A stretch of 64,000 bases of DNA, taken from DRPG01 sp964655065. GTDB taxonomy: Bacteria > Myxococcota_A > UBA796 > GCA-2862545. The notes under the pieces were generated by a model that was not told the DNA's origin, ran no database searches, and saw only the letters and a program-made list of their open reading frames with translations. Of the stretch, positions 42,871-52,209 are shown piece by piece. Every line of letters begins with the position of its first letter. Within the stretch, counting starts at the first letter, position 1. A program made the translations under genes and the position numbers. The stretch lies in the NCBI GenBank assembly GCA_964655065.1, contig CAZZLC010000012.1, positions 86,703-150,702 of the forward strand, in the 5' to 3' direction.

Positions 42871-45800
42871 GCACGCGCTCGCTCTGGCTCGATCATCGCG
42901 GCGTGATCACCGCGATGGTGACGATGGCCGACCATCGGGTGGCGTTCCTCACCGCGCACCCCGAGGGGCAGGACACCGGGCTGTACGCGCTCGATCCGGT
43001 GCAGGGAACCCTCGGGCGTCAGAGCATGCCGGGCGGAAGCGCGCTGGCCTCTGCCGATGGAGCGACGTTGTGGGTCGCGGCCCGCGACGGAACGCTGTGG
43101 TCAGGTCGTTTCGGAGCCCTCGCGCCCGTGGGGCCGGCCATCGAACCCGTCCCCACCGGTCTGGCCATCGCGGGAGCCGAGGTGGCGGTCGTCGCGGGAG
43201 ACGCGTTGATCGTGGTCGACCACCAGGCGACCGAGGTGGCGCGGTTCGGCCTGCCCGATCAGGGCACCGCCGTCGCCGCGAGCCACGACGGCACGTTCGT
43301 CGCGGTGGGCTGTCGCGACGGCACGGTGTCGGTGGTGGAACACGCGGCCGAGGGGTGGGTGCCGAGGGGTTCGGGGGAGCTCCACCAGGGCCCGGTCACC
43401 GCCCTGCAGTTCGAGGTCGAGGAGCCGCGTTTCTGGTCGGCCGGCGAGGACCGGCGCCTGCTGGTCACCCACGCTCGCGGCGCCCTCGAGCCCATCGAGC
43501 GTTCGAGCTCGGGCAGTCACGACAAGCCCATCCGGGCGATGACCGGAGCGGGAGAGCGGCTCTACACGGTCGGTGACGATCGGACGGTCAAGGCGTGGCG
43601 CAAGGGCGATCGGCGTGCCCCGGCCAGTCAGGGTCAGGCGGTGCCCGCGGGAATCGCCGTCGTCGAGGTCGACGTCGACGGGGGACCCCACCTCGCGATC
43701 GCGGGCAGTGACGACACCATCCGGTTGTTCCCCATTGACGACGAAGGCCGGGTCGGGCCCCGAACCATCCACGTGCACGGAGCGATCGCCACGCTCGGTC
43801 ACGAGCTCGAGCAGGACGAGATCCCTCGCCGAGAAGCGGCCCTCGACCGGCTCGCTGGGCTCGCCGACCGGGAGTCTGTCGAGCTTCTCGCCCTGCGGAC
43901 GATGGACGATGCCGACCGCGAGCTCCGCGTGCGAGCCGCCCGGTACCTCGCGGCGAGCGACCACCCGCGCGCGATCCCCAAGCTCGAGGAGCTCGTGGGG
44001 GTCGCCGACGACGACGAGGTCCGCCAGATCGTGTTCGCTGGGCTCCGGCGACGGCTGGGCGAGACGGCGCTCCGACCCATGGAGCTCGCGCTGGCCGCCG
44101 CCCGGGCCGACGTCGGGCAGGTGGGCCAGCGGGCGGTGGAGGCCCTCGCCGAGCTGGCGCGCGCGGACGACCGAGCCGAGGTTCGCATCGTCGAGGCCCT
44201 CGATCACCGCGAGGCCGCGATCCGCGAGGCGGCCCTCGCCGCCCTCGAGACGCTCCATCCCGACGATCCCACCGCCTCGCTCCGGGGGCTCGCGTCGAGG
44301 GTGGCCGAGCTTCGGTGGCGGGCGCTGGTCCGGCTCGAGCAGCGGGGCATGCTCGGCCGAGCCGAGCGGGCCCTCCGCGCGGCGACCGAGGACTCCGACG
44401 CCGAGGTTCGCTACGCGGCGTACCTGCTCCGGCTCCTCGTCGAGCCTGCCCTCGCCGACCGGCTCCGTGCCCTGGACCTCGATACCCACCGCCAGCTCCA
44501 CGTCTTGCAGACCCACGGGGCGGCCGAAGCGACCGAGCCCGGTCCGCCGCCGCCGGTCGGGTCGGGGGTCGTCGACCCGACCCCGCTGCTGCAGGCGATG
44601 GCCTCCCGCCAGCCCGACGTCGCGCTGCGCGCTGCCGTCCACCTCACGCTGCTCGAGGACCCCCGGGCATTCGGGCTTCTGCTGCAGCTCTCCCGCATCG
44701 ACCACGCCGACATCCAGGTCCGCGCGTGTCGCGCGCTCCAGCGCATCGGTGACGCGCGGGCGCTCGGGCGCATGGCCGCTCTGCTGCGCTCCAAGCACGC
44801 CCCCGTCCGCGACGCGGCGTTCACCGTGATCGAGCGGCTGCGCGAGGAGGCGCCGCTCGAGGCTGCGCGCGCGGGTCTGTCGGCCCCCTACGCCGACGTG
44901 CGGCTCCGTGGACTCGCCCGTCTCGTGGAGGCCCTCGAGTCGGATCCCGAATCCACCGACGCGCGGGACTGGCTCCGCCGGGTCCTCGACGACGACGAGG
45001 CCCGAGTGCGACTCGACGCGTTCAAGGCCGTGATCCGGCTCGGCATCGACGGTGCGCCCGACCGCGCCCTGCGCTTCGCGCTGCAGAGCGGTCGCGCCGA
45101 CGTCCGGCGCGAGGTGTTGACCGAGCTGATGAGCCAGTTTCGGTCGGACTGGGCGTGGGCGTTGCTCCTCGAGCGGCTCGACGACCCGGACTCGGCCTTG
45201 CGAGCGGAGGTGCTCACCTTCGCCCGGCAGCAGGGCGAACGCATGGAGTCGGAGGCCGTCCTCGCCGCGCTGAACAGCCGCTTCCGGGAGATGCGGCTCG
45301 CCGCCATCGAGGTGCTCGCGCACCGGGTCGACGAGACGGCCCGCCCGTGGCTCGTGGCGGCGCTCGACGACGACGACCAGGAGGTCCGAACCCGGGCGTT
45401 CCGAGCCCTCCAGCGCACCGGAGAGGTGCGGTCCATGATCCAGGCCCTGCAGAGCCGCCACCGTGACGTTCGGCTCGCCGCAGCCAGCACTCTCGCGGAG
45501 GGCGGTCGTCCCGAGGCCGAGGAGGTACTCCTCGCCGAGATCGCGACCACTGCCCCCGCCGACGACGAGGACCCCCAGGCCTGGGCTCGCCGAACCGTCC
45601 TCGCGCTGCGGGGTCTCGGTCGGTTGCGCAGCGAGTCGGTCGTGTACCCCGCGCGCCGGCTGCTCCACGACCCGCGCAACGTCGTGCGAATCGCCGCCGC
45701 CCAGGCGCTGGCCCAGGCCGCCTCGCCCGAGGTGCTGGCCGCGGTCTGGAACCACGAGGACGAGCCTGTCCGACAGATCTTGGCCACCGCTCGGGCGTGG

Positions 45801-48800
45801 CGTGGCGATGCCACGGTCGCGGCGGTGATCTTCACCGGCAATCGGGGCGGTCCGGAGCGGGTGGCCGCGGCGCTCGCCCTGCACGACGACGAGCAGCTTC
45901 TCGCCATGCTCGACGCCGAGGATCCCGCGGATCGCGCGCTCACCCAGCGGGTGGTGCTGCTGCTCGACGGGTTCGCCGGCTCGCGCTCCCCCGAGCGTCT
46001 CATCGCGACGCTCACCGCCGCAGACTTCGGCGCCCGCTTTGTCGCCGCCGACGTGCTCGACGTCTTCGCCGACCCGGTGGCGCGACGCGAAGCGGTCGTC
46101 CGCTGGCTCTCCGACGCCGGTGCCGGACCGCCGTGGCCGCTTCCGGCCTCGTTCTGGGAAGATCTCGCCGACCGCCTCACCCGCTCGGACGGGCGCGACC
46201 AGGCCGCGATCCTCGACGTGCTCCACGGCATGCACGCCGACACGCCCCACCGGTCCCAGCCCGACGCCAAGGCCAACGCCGAGAAGGTGGTCCACGAGCT
46301 GGAGCTCGTCGAGCGGCGCGCGGCACCCCGCGACGAGGCGTCGGTCGTGGCGACCACCCCGGTCGAGCGCGCGTCCGATCTCACCGACCTCGTGCTCGGC
46401 ACCTACGTGGGGCTCTCTTCCCAGGCCACGACCTCACAGGTCCGGGCAGCCGCGCTCCGGCGACTCGTCCGCAGCCGGCCGGGTCGCGACTCGGGCGCGG
46501 TGGTGGCCGCTGCGCGGATGGCGCTCTCGGATTCCGACTCCGAGGTTCGCCGGGTGGCGTTCGAGGCCTTGCCCACGCTCGGCCTCTCCCTCGACGAGCG
46601 GGTCGACGAGGCGCTGGCCGCCGGCTTCTCGGATCTCGGCCAGCTGGCGCTCACCCTCCTCGTCGACGAAGGCCGGATCGACGCGGTTTGGCCCATCCTC
46701 GCCGAGCGCGACGACGGACTGCAGGTCATCGCCTACGACCTGCTCGTGGAGCGCGCGGGAGCGGAGCCGACCGCGGTCGCCGCCCTTCGGGCCCGGGCGG
46801 CCGACGTTCGACGCAAGGCCATCACCACGCTCGCCAGCCTCGTGGAGCCCCCCGAGGCGCACCCCGAGCTGGTGGGGGCGCTCTCTTCCCGGTTCCCCGA
46901 CGTTCGCCAGGTCGCCGCGACCACCCTCGCCGAGCGCGGCGACCATCGAGCCTTCTCGACGCTCGTCGGCCTGCTCGACGACGATGCGCTGCAGGGAGCG
47001 GCGATCCGTGGGCTGGTCCGGATCGACGGTCCGCGCGTCCCCGACGCGCTGCTCGACCGGCTGGCCAACGATCCTCGAGGTACGGCCGATGCCAAGGCGC
47101 TGCTCGGGGCGGTCGGCCGGGCCCGTCGCGTGTCGGTCGTCGACCGACTCGTCGCCCTGATCAAGGACGAGACCGCGCCTTCGGGCCCCGCACTCGACGC
47201 CCTGACCGTGATCTCGGGCTACGACCAGCCGCTCGAGTTCGACAGTGAGGAGCCCGACGCCGACGAAGGGTGGCTCGAAGGCCAGCATCCCCGGCACGAT
47301 CACGTGCTGGCCAAGGTCCTGCAGCTTCGTGGTGAACTCCGCCACGTCCGCGCCGTTCAACGCATGCTGCAGGAGGTGATGTGGTCGAAGTCGGGCGACG
47401 TCGACGTGCCGCTCCGCCGACTGCTCCGCCACGCTGACGACGCTCTGCGCCGGGCCTCGGTGCGCGCCTACGGCTGGCGAGTCCGGCACCGCAGCGCCGA
47501 CGGCGCTCCGCTGCACGAGCTGCTCGCGCACCGCGATCCCCTGACTGCGTTCCACGCCGCCGAGTGGCTCGCCCGGGCTGGCGCCTCGGCTGGGATCTCG
47601 GTGCTCCTCGCCGGCATCGACACGCTCGAGGACATCGCGCTGCGGCGCCGGGCGGTCCTCGCGCTCGGGCGACTCGGCGACGAGCGTGCCCTCGACAAGC
47701 TCCTCGACATCGTTTCCCAGGACGATCACGCGCTCGTGGCGTCCGCGGCGGAGGCCGTCGGCCACCTCCGCGCCACCGACAAGGCCCCCGAGATCCTGCG
47801 GCGCCTCCTCGGGCTCGCCGAGCACCCAGGCCAGATTGGGCGCGGCGCCATCGTGGGGCTCCGCTGGTTCGGCTCGCCAGAGGCGTGGACGGCGGTGCGT
47901 CGGGCCGCGACGCACGACGACTGGCCCCGCCGCGAGGCGGCGGTGGAGATGCTCCGGTTCGACGACAGCGTCACTCGAGCCGACAGCCAGCGCGTGCTCG
48001 AGCGGCTACTCCGCGAAGAGCCCAACTACCGCATCGCCGAGAAGGCGGCGGTGAGCCTGCGTCGGCTGATGGGGCCCGAGTCGCTCGAGCCCGACTACGT
48101 CTTGATCACTGCTCGGTATGCAGTCGAGCAGGAGCAGGTGCTCGAGCGGCTGCGCAAGCGCGGGGATCCCGGCCGGATCCTGGCCGCACTGGCCGAGCCG
48201 GGCGCGCAGCGCGGCGTGTACGAACCTCTCCTGACCGCGATCGCAGCCCGTGACCCCTTCCCGGTCGCAGCGGTGGTGGCCCACCTCGCTGACCCCCGAC
48301 CACTGGCGGGGATCGACGCGGCGAGGCTCGTCGGGCGAGCCACCGAGCTCGACTCCAGTGCTCGCGAGGGCCTGGCCGCAGCGGCCATCACGGCGGTGAC
48401 CGCGTGGCGGGAGGCCGTTCGGGATCGAGCTCGACCGGCCGACGACCGCCAAGACCCCCGCCACCACGCCGAGCGCCTCCGCTGGATGCTCTGGGCGTCG
48501 GCTCGGCACGGGGTCGCGGGGCCCGCCGTGCGTGCGGTTCTCGCCCTGACCGAGCGCGAGGCCACCGAACTCCAGGTCGCTGCGGCGCGGGCGTTGCTCC
48601 TTCTTCCCGAGGCCATCGAGGTCATCGAGCTCGTGGCCGGCCAGGGGCCCGCCGAGGCGCGGGCCCTCGCCGCCGCGATGATCGGTCGCCACGCTCCGGA
48701 GCGCATCGCCGGCCTGCTCGAGCGTCATCGTGACGACCCAGCGGTCGTCAATGCGCTCGCCGGTCTGCCCTCCGCCCGGAGTGCGCTCGCGGACTCGGTG

Positions 48801-49073
48801 GGCGACCTGCACATCCAGGGCCTCGCGGTCCCCGGGTTCGTGGCCCAGCCGGGGGCCGAGCCGAGCCCGCTCGCCGAGGCCCTCGCGAGCGTCGAGCCCG
48901 ACGTTCGACTGGGGGCGCTCGAGGGACTCGCTGCGCTCGCTTCCCCCGAGGCCGAGGCGCACCTGGTGGCCTTCGCGGTGGAGACCTCGCACGAGGAGGA
49001 GGAGCGCAAGGCCGCGTGGCGGGCCCTGCGTCGGAGTCGGCGGGCGCGCGCGGCTAGGGAGGCGTCGGCATGA
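42867..49073 (+). CDS. Giant WD40-like plus HEAT-repeat protein, retron-associated
   Basis: A 2068-residue cytosolic protein. Residues about 1-320 form a WD40-like beta-propeller (TAVAASHDGTFVAVGCRDGTVSVVEHA, GPVTALQFEVEEPRFWSAGEDRRLLVTH, IRAMTGAGERLYTVGDDRTVKAWRKGD). The remaining 1700 residues are dozens of HEAT repeats with the LxDxDxxVRxxAxxAL consensus (for example LRAATEDSDAEVRYAAYLLRLL, ALDDDDQEVRTRAFRALQRTG). Such long solenoids bind protein or nucleic acid. No enzymatic motif was found. It overlaps both neighbours by ATGA, so all effectors are translationally coupled. It is far longer than most retron partners and may be the scaffold that holds msDNA, RT and the SWIM protein. Confidence 0.85.
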   Translation: MSTRSLWLDHRGVITAMVTMADHRVAFLTAHPEGQDTGLYALDPVQGTLGRQSMPGGSALASADGATLWVAARDGTLWSGRFGALAPVGPAIEPVPTGLAIAGAEVAVVAGDALIVVDHQATEVARFGLPDQGTAVAASHDGTFVAVGCRDGTVSVVEHAAEGWVPRGSGELHQGPVTALQFEVEEPRFWSAGEDRRLLVTHARGALEPIERSSSGSHDKPIRAMTGAGERLYTVGDDRTVKAWRKGDRRAPASQGQAVPAGIAVVEVDVDGGPHLAIAGSDDTIRLFPIDDEGRVGPRTIHVHGAIATLGHELEQDEIPRREAALDRLAGLADRESVELLALRTMDDADRELRVRAARYLAASDHPRAIPKLEELVGVADDDEVRQIVFAGLRRRLGETALRPMELALAAARADVGQVGQRAVEALAELARADDRAEVRIVEALDHREAAIREAALAALETLHPDDPTASLRGLASRVAELRWRALVRLEQRGMLGRAERALRAATEDSDAEVRYAAYLLRLLVEPALADRLRALDLDTHRQLHVLQTHGAAEATEPGPPPPVGSGVVDPTPLLQAMASRQPDVALRAAVHLTLLEDPRAFGLLLQLSRIDHADIQVRACRALQRIGDARALGRMAALLRSKHAPVRDAAFTVIERLREEAPLEAARAGLSAPYADVRLRGLARLVEALESDPESTDARDWLRRVLDDDEARVRLDAFKAVIRLGIDGAPDRALRFALQSGRADVRREVLTELMSQFRSDWAWALLLERLDDPDSALRAEVLTFARQQGERMESEAVLAALNSRFREMRLAAIEVLAHRVDETARPWLVAALDDDDQEVRTRAFRALQRTGEVRSMIQALQSRHRDVRLAAASTLAEGGRPEAEEVLLAEIATTAPADDEDPQAWARRTVLALRGLGRLRSESVVYPARRLLHDPRNVVRIAAAQALAQAASPEVLAAVWNHEDEPVRQILATARAWRGDATVAAVIFTGNRGGPERVAAALALHDDEQLLAMLDAEDPADRALTQRVVLLLDGFAGSRSPERLIATLTAADFGARFVAADVLDVFADPVARREAVVRWLSDAGAGPPWPLPASFWEDLADRLTRSDGRDQAAILDVLHGMHADTPHRSQPDAKANAEKVVHELELVERRAAPRDEASVVATTPVERASDLTDLVLGTYVGLSSQATTSQVRAAALRRLVRSRPGRDSGAVVAAARMALSDSDSEVRRVAFEALPTLGLSLDERVDEALAAGFSDLGQLALTLLVDEGRIDAVWPILAERDDGLQVIAYDLLVERAGAEPTAVAALRARAADVRRKAITTLASLVEPPEAHPELVGALSSRFPDVRQVAATTLAERGDHRAFSTLVGLLDDDALQGAAIRGLVRIDGPRVPDALLDRLANDPRGTADAKALLGAVGRARRVSVVDRLVALIKDETAPSGPALDALTVISGYDQPLEFDSEEPDADEGWLEGQHPRHDHVLAKVLQLRGELRHVRAVQRMLQEVMWSKSGDVDVPLRRLLRHADDALRRASVRAYGWRVRHRSADGAPLHELLAHRDPLTAFHAAEWLARAGASAGISVLLAGIDTLEDIALRRRAVLALGRLGDERALDKLLDIVSQDDHALVASAAEAVGHLRATDKAPEILRRLLGLAEHPGQIGRGAIVGLRWFGSPEAWTAVRRAATHDDWPRREAAVEMLRFDDSVTRADSQRVLERLLREEPNYRIAEKAAVSLRRLMGPESLEPDYVLITARYAVEQEQVLERLRKRGDPGRILAALAEPGAQRGVYEPLLTAIAARDPFPVAAVVAHLADPRPLAGIDAARLVGRATELDSSAREGLAAAAITAVTAWREAVRDRARPADDRQDPRHHAERLRWMLWASARHGVAGPAVRAVLALTEREATELQVAAARALLLLPEAIEVIELVAGQGPAEARALAAAMIGRHAPERIAGLLERHRDDPAVVNALAGLPSARSALADSVGDLHIQGLAVPGFVAQPGAEPSPLAEALASVEPDVRLGALEGLAALASPEAEAHLVAFAVETSHEEEERKAAWRALRRSRRARAAREASA

Positions 49074-50869
49074 GCACCGAGGAAGCGAGCCGGACTCCGA
49101 TCACCCAGCGCTATCGCAGTCCGAGTGCGGTGGCCGAGTCGGTCGTGCAGCTGGTGGCCGACGTGCAGCGCGATCCGGTGCGCGTGGAGGCCCGGGTTGC
49201 CGAGCCGGTCGCGCTCCGGGAGGCCCTGCTCGCGCTCGCCGACGTCGTGAAGAGCGACCTTCGCTACAAGCCCCGCGACCGCACCGCCTACCTCGCCTGG
49301 TCGCGAATGAAGCAGCGCTCGACGGGGCTCGCGACCTGGCGCGCCCAGCGAGACTACTTCGACTGGCTCGCCCGCAACGACCCTCTCGCCTGGTACGTGC
49401 TGGACCCCGTGGTGACCGTCCATCCCGATGCCGTCCTGTTCGAGGTGTTCAGCAAGGACGAGGGGACCTACGCCCAGCTTCGCGTCGATCGCGACGCCTT
49501 CACCGACGTCTCGGCGTGGGCTCACGGCACCACCAACATCGACTTCTCCGACGACCTGCAGCGGGGCCTCGAGCGATTGCGCAGCTACCGCGAAACGTCC
49601 TTGTCCATCGGCGCCGACGCGGTGAAGGTCACCACCGACGAGGCCGAGGTCGTCGAGAAGCGCGTGCAGGTCCCCGACACCTGGCTCCGGGGCTTCCTCC
49701 AGGTCCAGTCCAGCGTGACGCTCGCGAGGGCTGCGCTCCGCCTCAAGCCCATCGAGCTGTACAACGTCCTTCGACACCTCCGCCTGCACGGCGACCGCAA
49801 GGGGCAGGGCCGTGCGCTGCGGGTGGAGCTCACCCCGGGGCAGCGCCCCCGCATCGTCATCGAGCCTCGGGAGGTCGTGATCGAGACCACGTCGGGGCCC
49901 TATGCGGGCCTACGCTCCGAGGTCATCAAGGTCTGGGGTCGGCGGCGATGGTCGCTCGTGCGACGGATGCTCCCCTTCGCGGTCGACGTCGAGCTCCATC
50001 TCGTGGGGAGCGGCCTGCCGAGCTTTCTCGTGCTGCGCGCCCCAGGGATGGCGCTCACCATCGGACTCACCGGCTTCTCGGCCGCGAACTGGGCTCGTTC
50101 GCTGCAGTTCGACGTCCTGCTTCCCCGTCCCGGGGGGCCGCCGGCCGAGCAACAGCGCATCCTCGAGACGCTGCGCGAGTCGTGGGTCTCCGACGCCGGA
50201 TCCCTGTCCACCGCGACGGGGCTCGACACGCGGCAGACCATCGCGGCGCTCCAGGCGGCCGGACAGAACGGCTGGATCATGTTCGATCTCGCGGGGGGAC
50301 GCATCCGGCTGCGGCCGCTGACCGCCGAGCCTCTCGATTCCGATGATCTCGCCTATCGCAACGCGCGAGAGCGGCAGGCTCACGACCTCGTGCCCTTCGT
50401 CCGGTCGGTCACGGAGAACCTCGTGTACGGCACCGGCATCGAGTACACGGCCGAGGTGCCGGTAGCGGCCGAGCAGCGCGAGTACCTGCCGAAGCTCACC
50501 GTCGCACCCGACGGGATCGTTCGGGACGTCTCCTGCACCTGCCATCTCTTTCGCACCCAGGGCCTGAAGCAGGGCCCCTGCGCCCACGTCATGGCCCTGC
50601 GGCTGTGGCAGGCCGAGCGCGCGCAGCACGTCGACGACGTGTTTCGCGTCGAGACCCGAACGTTCTCGCGCCGTACCGAGGACGGCGAGGAGATCACGCA
50701 GCTGTCGGTCGACCAGCGGAAGCTCCAGGTCAAGTGGGGTCCCCGAGGTGCGTCCAGGCTGCGGGTCCAGAATCTGTGGTTCGACACTGCGGAGGAGGCG
50801 CGAGCCGCCTACCAGGAGCGCACGGTTCGCCTCGAACGCAAGGGATGGCTCGATGCGAGCGCCTCGTAG
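49070..50869 (+). CDS. Winged-helix / SWIM zinc-finger protein with WGR-like C-terminus (WHSWIM)
   Basis: A 599-residue protein. Residues about 360-415 (TLRESWVSDAGSLSTATGLDTRQTIAALQAAGQNGWIMFDLAGGRIRLRPL) look like a winged helix. A SWIM zinc finger follows with Cys489-x-Cys491 and, 12 residues on, Cys504-x-His506 (SCTCHLF...GPCAHVMALRLW), a DNA- or protein-binding motif. The last 75 residues (ITQLSVDQRKLQVKWGPRGASRLRVQNLWFDTAEEARAAYQERTVRLERKGWLD) resemble a WGR domain. The first 340 residues are unassigned. The combination of winged helix and SWIM is the partner I recall for type XIII retrons. The start overlaps the upstream stop (ATGA); the RT gene starts nine bases after the stop. Confidence 0.85.
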   Translation: MSTEEASRTPITQRYRSPSAVAESVVQLVADVQRDPVRVEARVAEPVALREALLALADVVKSDLRYKPRDRTAYLAWSRMKQRSTGLATWRAQRDYFDWLARNDPLAWYVLDPVVTVHPDAVLFEVFSKDEGTYAQLRVDRDAFTDVSAWAHGTTNIDFSDDLQRGLERLRSYRETSLSIGADAVKVTTDEAEVVEKRVQVPDTWLRGFLQVQSSVTLARAALRLKPIELYNVLRHLRLHGDRKGQGRALRVELTPGQRPRIVIEPREVVIETTSGPYAGLRSEVIKVWGRRRWSLVRRMLPFAVDVELHLVGSGLPSFLVLRAPGMALTIGLTGFSAANWARSLQFDVLLPRPGGPPAEQQRILETLRESWVSDAGSLSTATGLDTRQTIAALQAAGQNGWIMFDLAGGRIRLRPLTAEPLDSDDLAYRNARERQAHDLVPFVRSVTENLVYGTGIEYTAEVPVAAEQREYLPKLTVAPDGIVRDVSCTCHLFRTQGLKQGPCAHVMALRLWQAERAQHVDDVFRVETRTFSRRTEDGEEITQLSVDQRKLQVKWGPRGASRLRVQNLWFDTAEEARAAYQERTVRLERKGWLDASAS

Positions 50870-50878
50870 GGAGCGACG

Positions 50879-52165
50879 ATGGCAACGCGGCTGATCGACC
50901 TGTGGAGGGCCATCGCGGAGGCCGGTGGCGTCGACCGCTATGTGGACCAGCAGCTCGTGGAGCGCGGGTTCCTCGTGACCCGTCGCGATCCGGCCGGGCT
51001 CGAGAAGGCGGAGCTCCAGCGGTACAAGCGGGAGCTCAAGCGCGAGGCGGCCGAGCGCCAGGCCCTGAAGAAGGCGGCGTGGGAGGCCTACGTGGCCACG
51101 CACGTCGTTCACCTGGGCGACGGCGTGTACTTCAACGATGCGGCTACCGTCGACCGCTTCGACCTCGACGAGCCCGAGAAGCGGGCCGCTCTCAACGACT
51201 GGCCGGCCCTCGATTCCCCTGGACAGCTCGCCGCATTCCTCGAGATTCCGGTCAGCGAGCTACGGTGGCTCACCTATCACCGAGAAGCGGCGACCATGGT
51301 GCACTACCACCGCTTCACGATCCCCAAGCGCAATGGCTCCCTCCGCGCCATCTGGGCTCCGCGGGCCAAGCTCAAGGAGGCGCAGCGCAAGGTACTACGG
51401 GCCATCGTGGAGCCGCTGCCCGTGCACGGCGCGGCCCACGGCTTCGTGCCGGGTCGCTCGATCGTGACCAACGCGTCCGTTCACGTCGGCTCCGACGTGA
51501 TCGTACAGGCCGACATCCGGGACTTCTTTCCCTCTGTCACCTGGCGTCGCGTCCGGGGGGTCTTTCGTCACGGGGGCTACCGCGAGCAGGTCGCCACGTT
51601 GCTCGCGATGCTGTGCACCGAGGCGCCGCGCGAGATCGTCGAGTGGCAGAACACCCGGTTCTTCGTGGCGCTGGGGCCCCGCTGCCTGCCGCAGGGCGCG
51701 CCCACCTCGCCGGGACTGTCGAACGCGGTGTGCTGGCGTCTCGACCGTCGTCTGTCGGGTCTCGCGCGCAAGCTCGGGTTCCGCTACACGCGCTACGCCG
51801 ACGATCTCACGTTCTCGCGTCCCGCCGGTGGCGAGAACGCCGAGCCGCGAATCGGGGCTCTGCTCGCCGGGCTCGACCGGGTCGTGCGCGACGAGGGCTT
51901 CGAGGTCCACCCCGACAAGACGCGGGTGCTCCGGCCGGGGCGGCGCCAGCAGGTCACCGGGCTCGTGGTCAACGGGCCAGCGGGCGCGAGGGTTCCCCGC
52001 GAGGTGAAGCGGCGACTCCGTGCGGCGCTTCATCGGCTTCGGCAGGGCCGCCCCCTGCCCGCGGGCGAGTCCCGGGCCCGACTCGCGGGGCTCGCGGCCT
52101 TCGTCCACGCCGCCGAGCCCGAGCTCGGACGGGCCCTGCTCGACGCCTTGTCGCAGGCAGGCTGA
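50879..52165 (+). CDS. Retron reverse transcriptase
   Basis: A 428-residue RNA-directed DNA polymerase predicted to make the branched msDNA. An N-terminal extension of about 145 residues, charged and helical, precedes the polymerase, as in myxobacterial retron RTs. FTIPKRNGSLRAIWAP and LKEAQRKVL (domain 1), AHGFVPGRSIVTNASVHVG with the retron NAxxH motif at Asn198-His202, VIVQADIRDFFPSV (first catalytic Asp), LPQGAPTSPGLSN (domain 4), the catalytic YADDLTFS at Tyr306-Asp309 and the retron VTG motif at 359-361 are all present. A GGGAG ribosome site precedes ATG 50879. It is the last gene of the operon; a DUF3604 gene with its own ribosome site follows 44 bases later. Confidence 0.95.
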   Translation: MATRLIDLWRAIAEAGGVDRYVDQQLVERGFLVTRRDPAGLEKAELQRYKRELKREAAERQALKKAAWEAYVATHVVHLGDGVYFNDAATVDRFDLDEPEKRAALNDWPALDSPGQLAAFLEIPVSELRWLTYHREAATMVHYHRFTIPKRNGSLRAIWAPRAKLKEAQRKVLRAIVEPLPVHGAAHGFVPGRSIVTNASVHVGSDVIVQADIRDFFPSVTWRRVRGVFRHGGYREQVATLLAMLCTEAPREIVEWQNTRFFVALGPRCLPQGAPTSPGLSNAVCWRLDRRLSGLARKLGFRYTRYADDLTFSRPAGGENAEPRIGALLAGLDRVVRDEGFEVHPDKTRVLRPGRRQQVTGLVVNGPAGARVPREVKRRLRAALHRLRQGRPLPAGESRARLAGLAAFVHAAEPELGRALLDALSQAG

Positions 52166-52209
52166 ATCGGGGCATGCTACCGTCCCGGACCGGTCCACGG
52201 GGAGGAGCC

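Noticed and set aside
43101..46295. A 1064-codon antisense frame under the HEAT gene
   Set aside because: A high-GC shadow: no domain, and the plus strand has strong HEAT periodicity and coupled starts.
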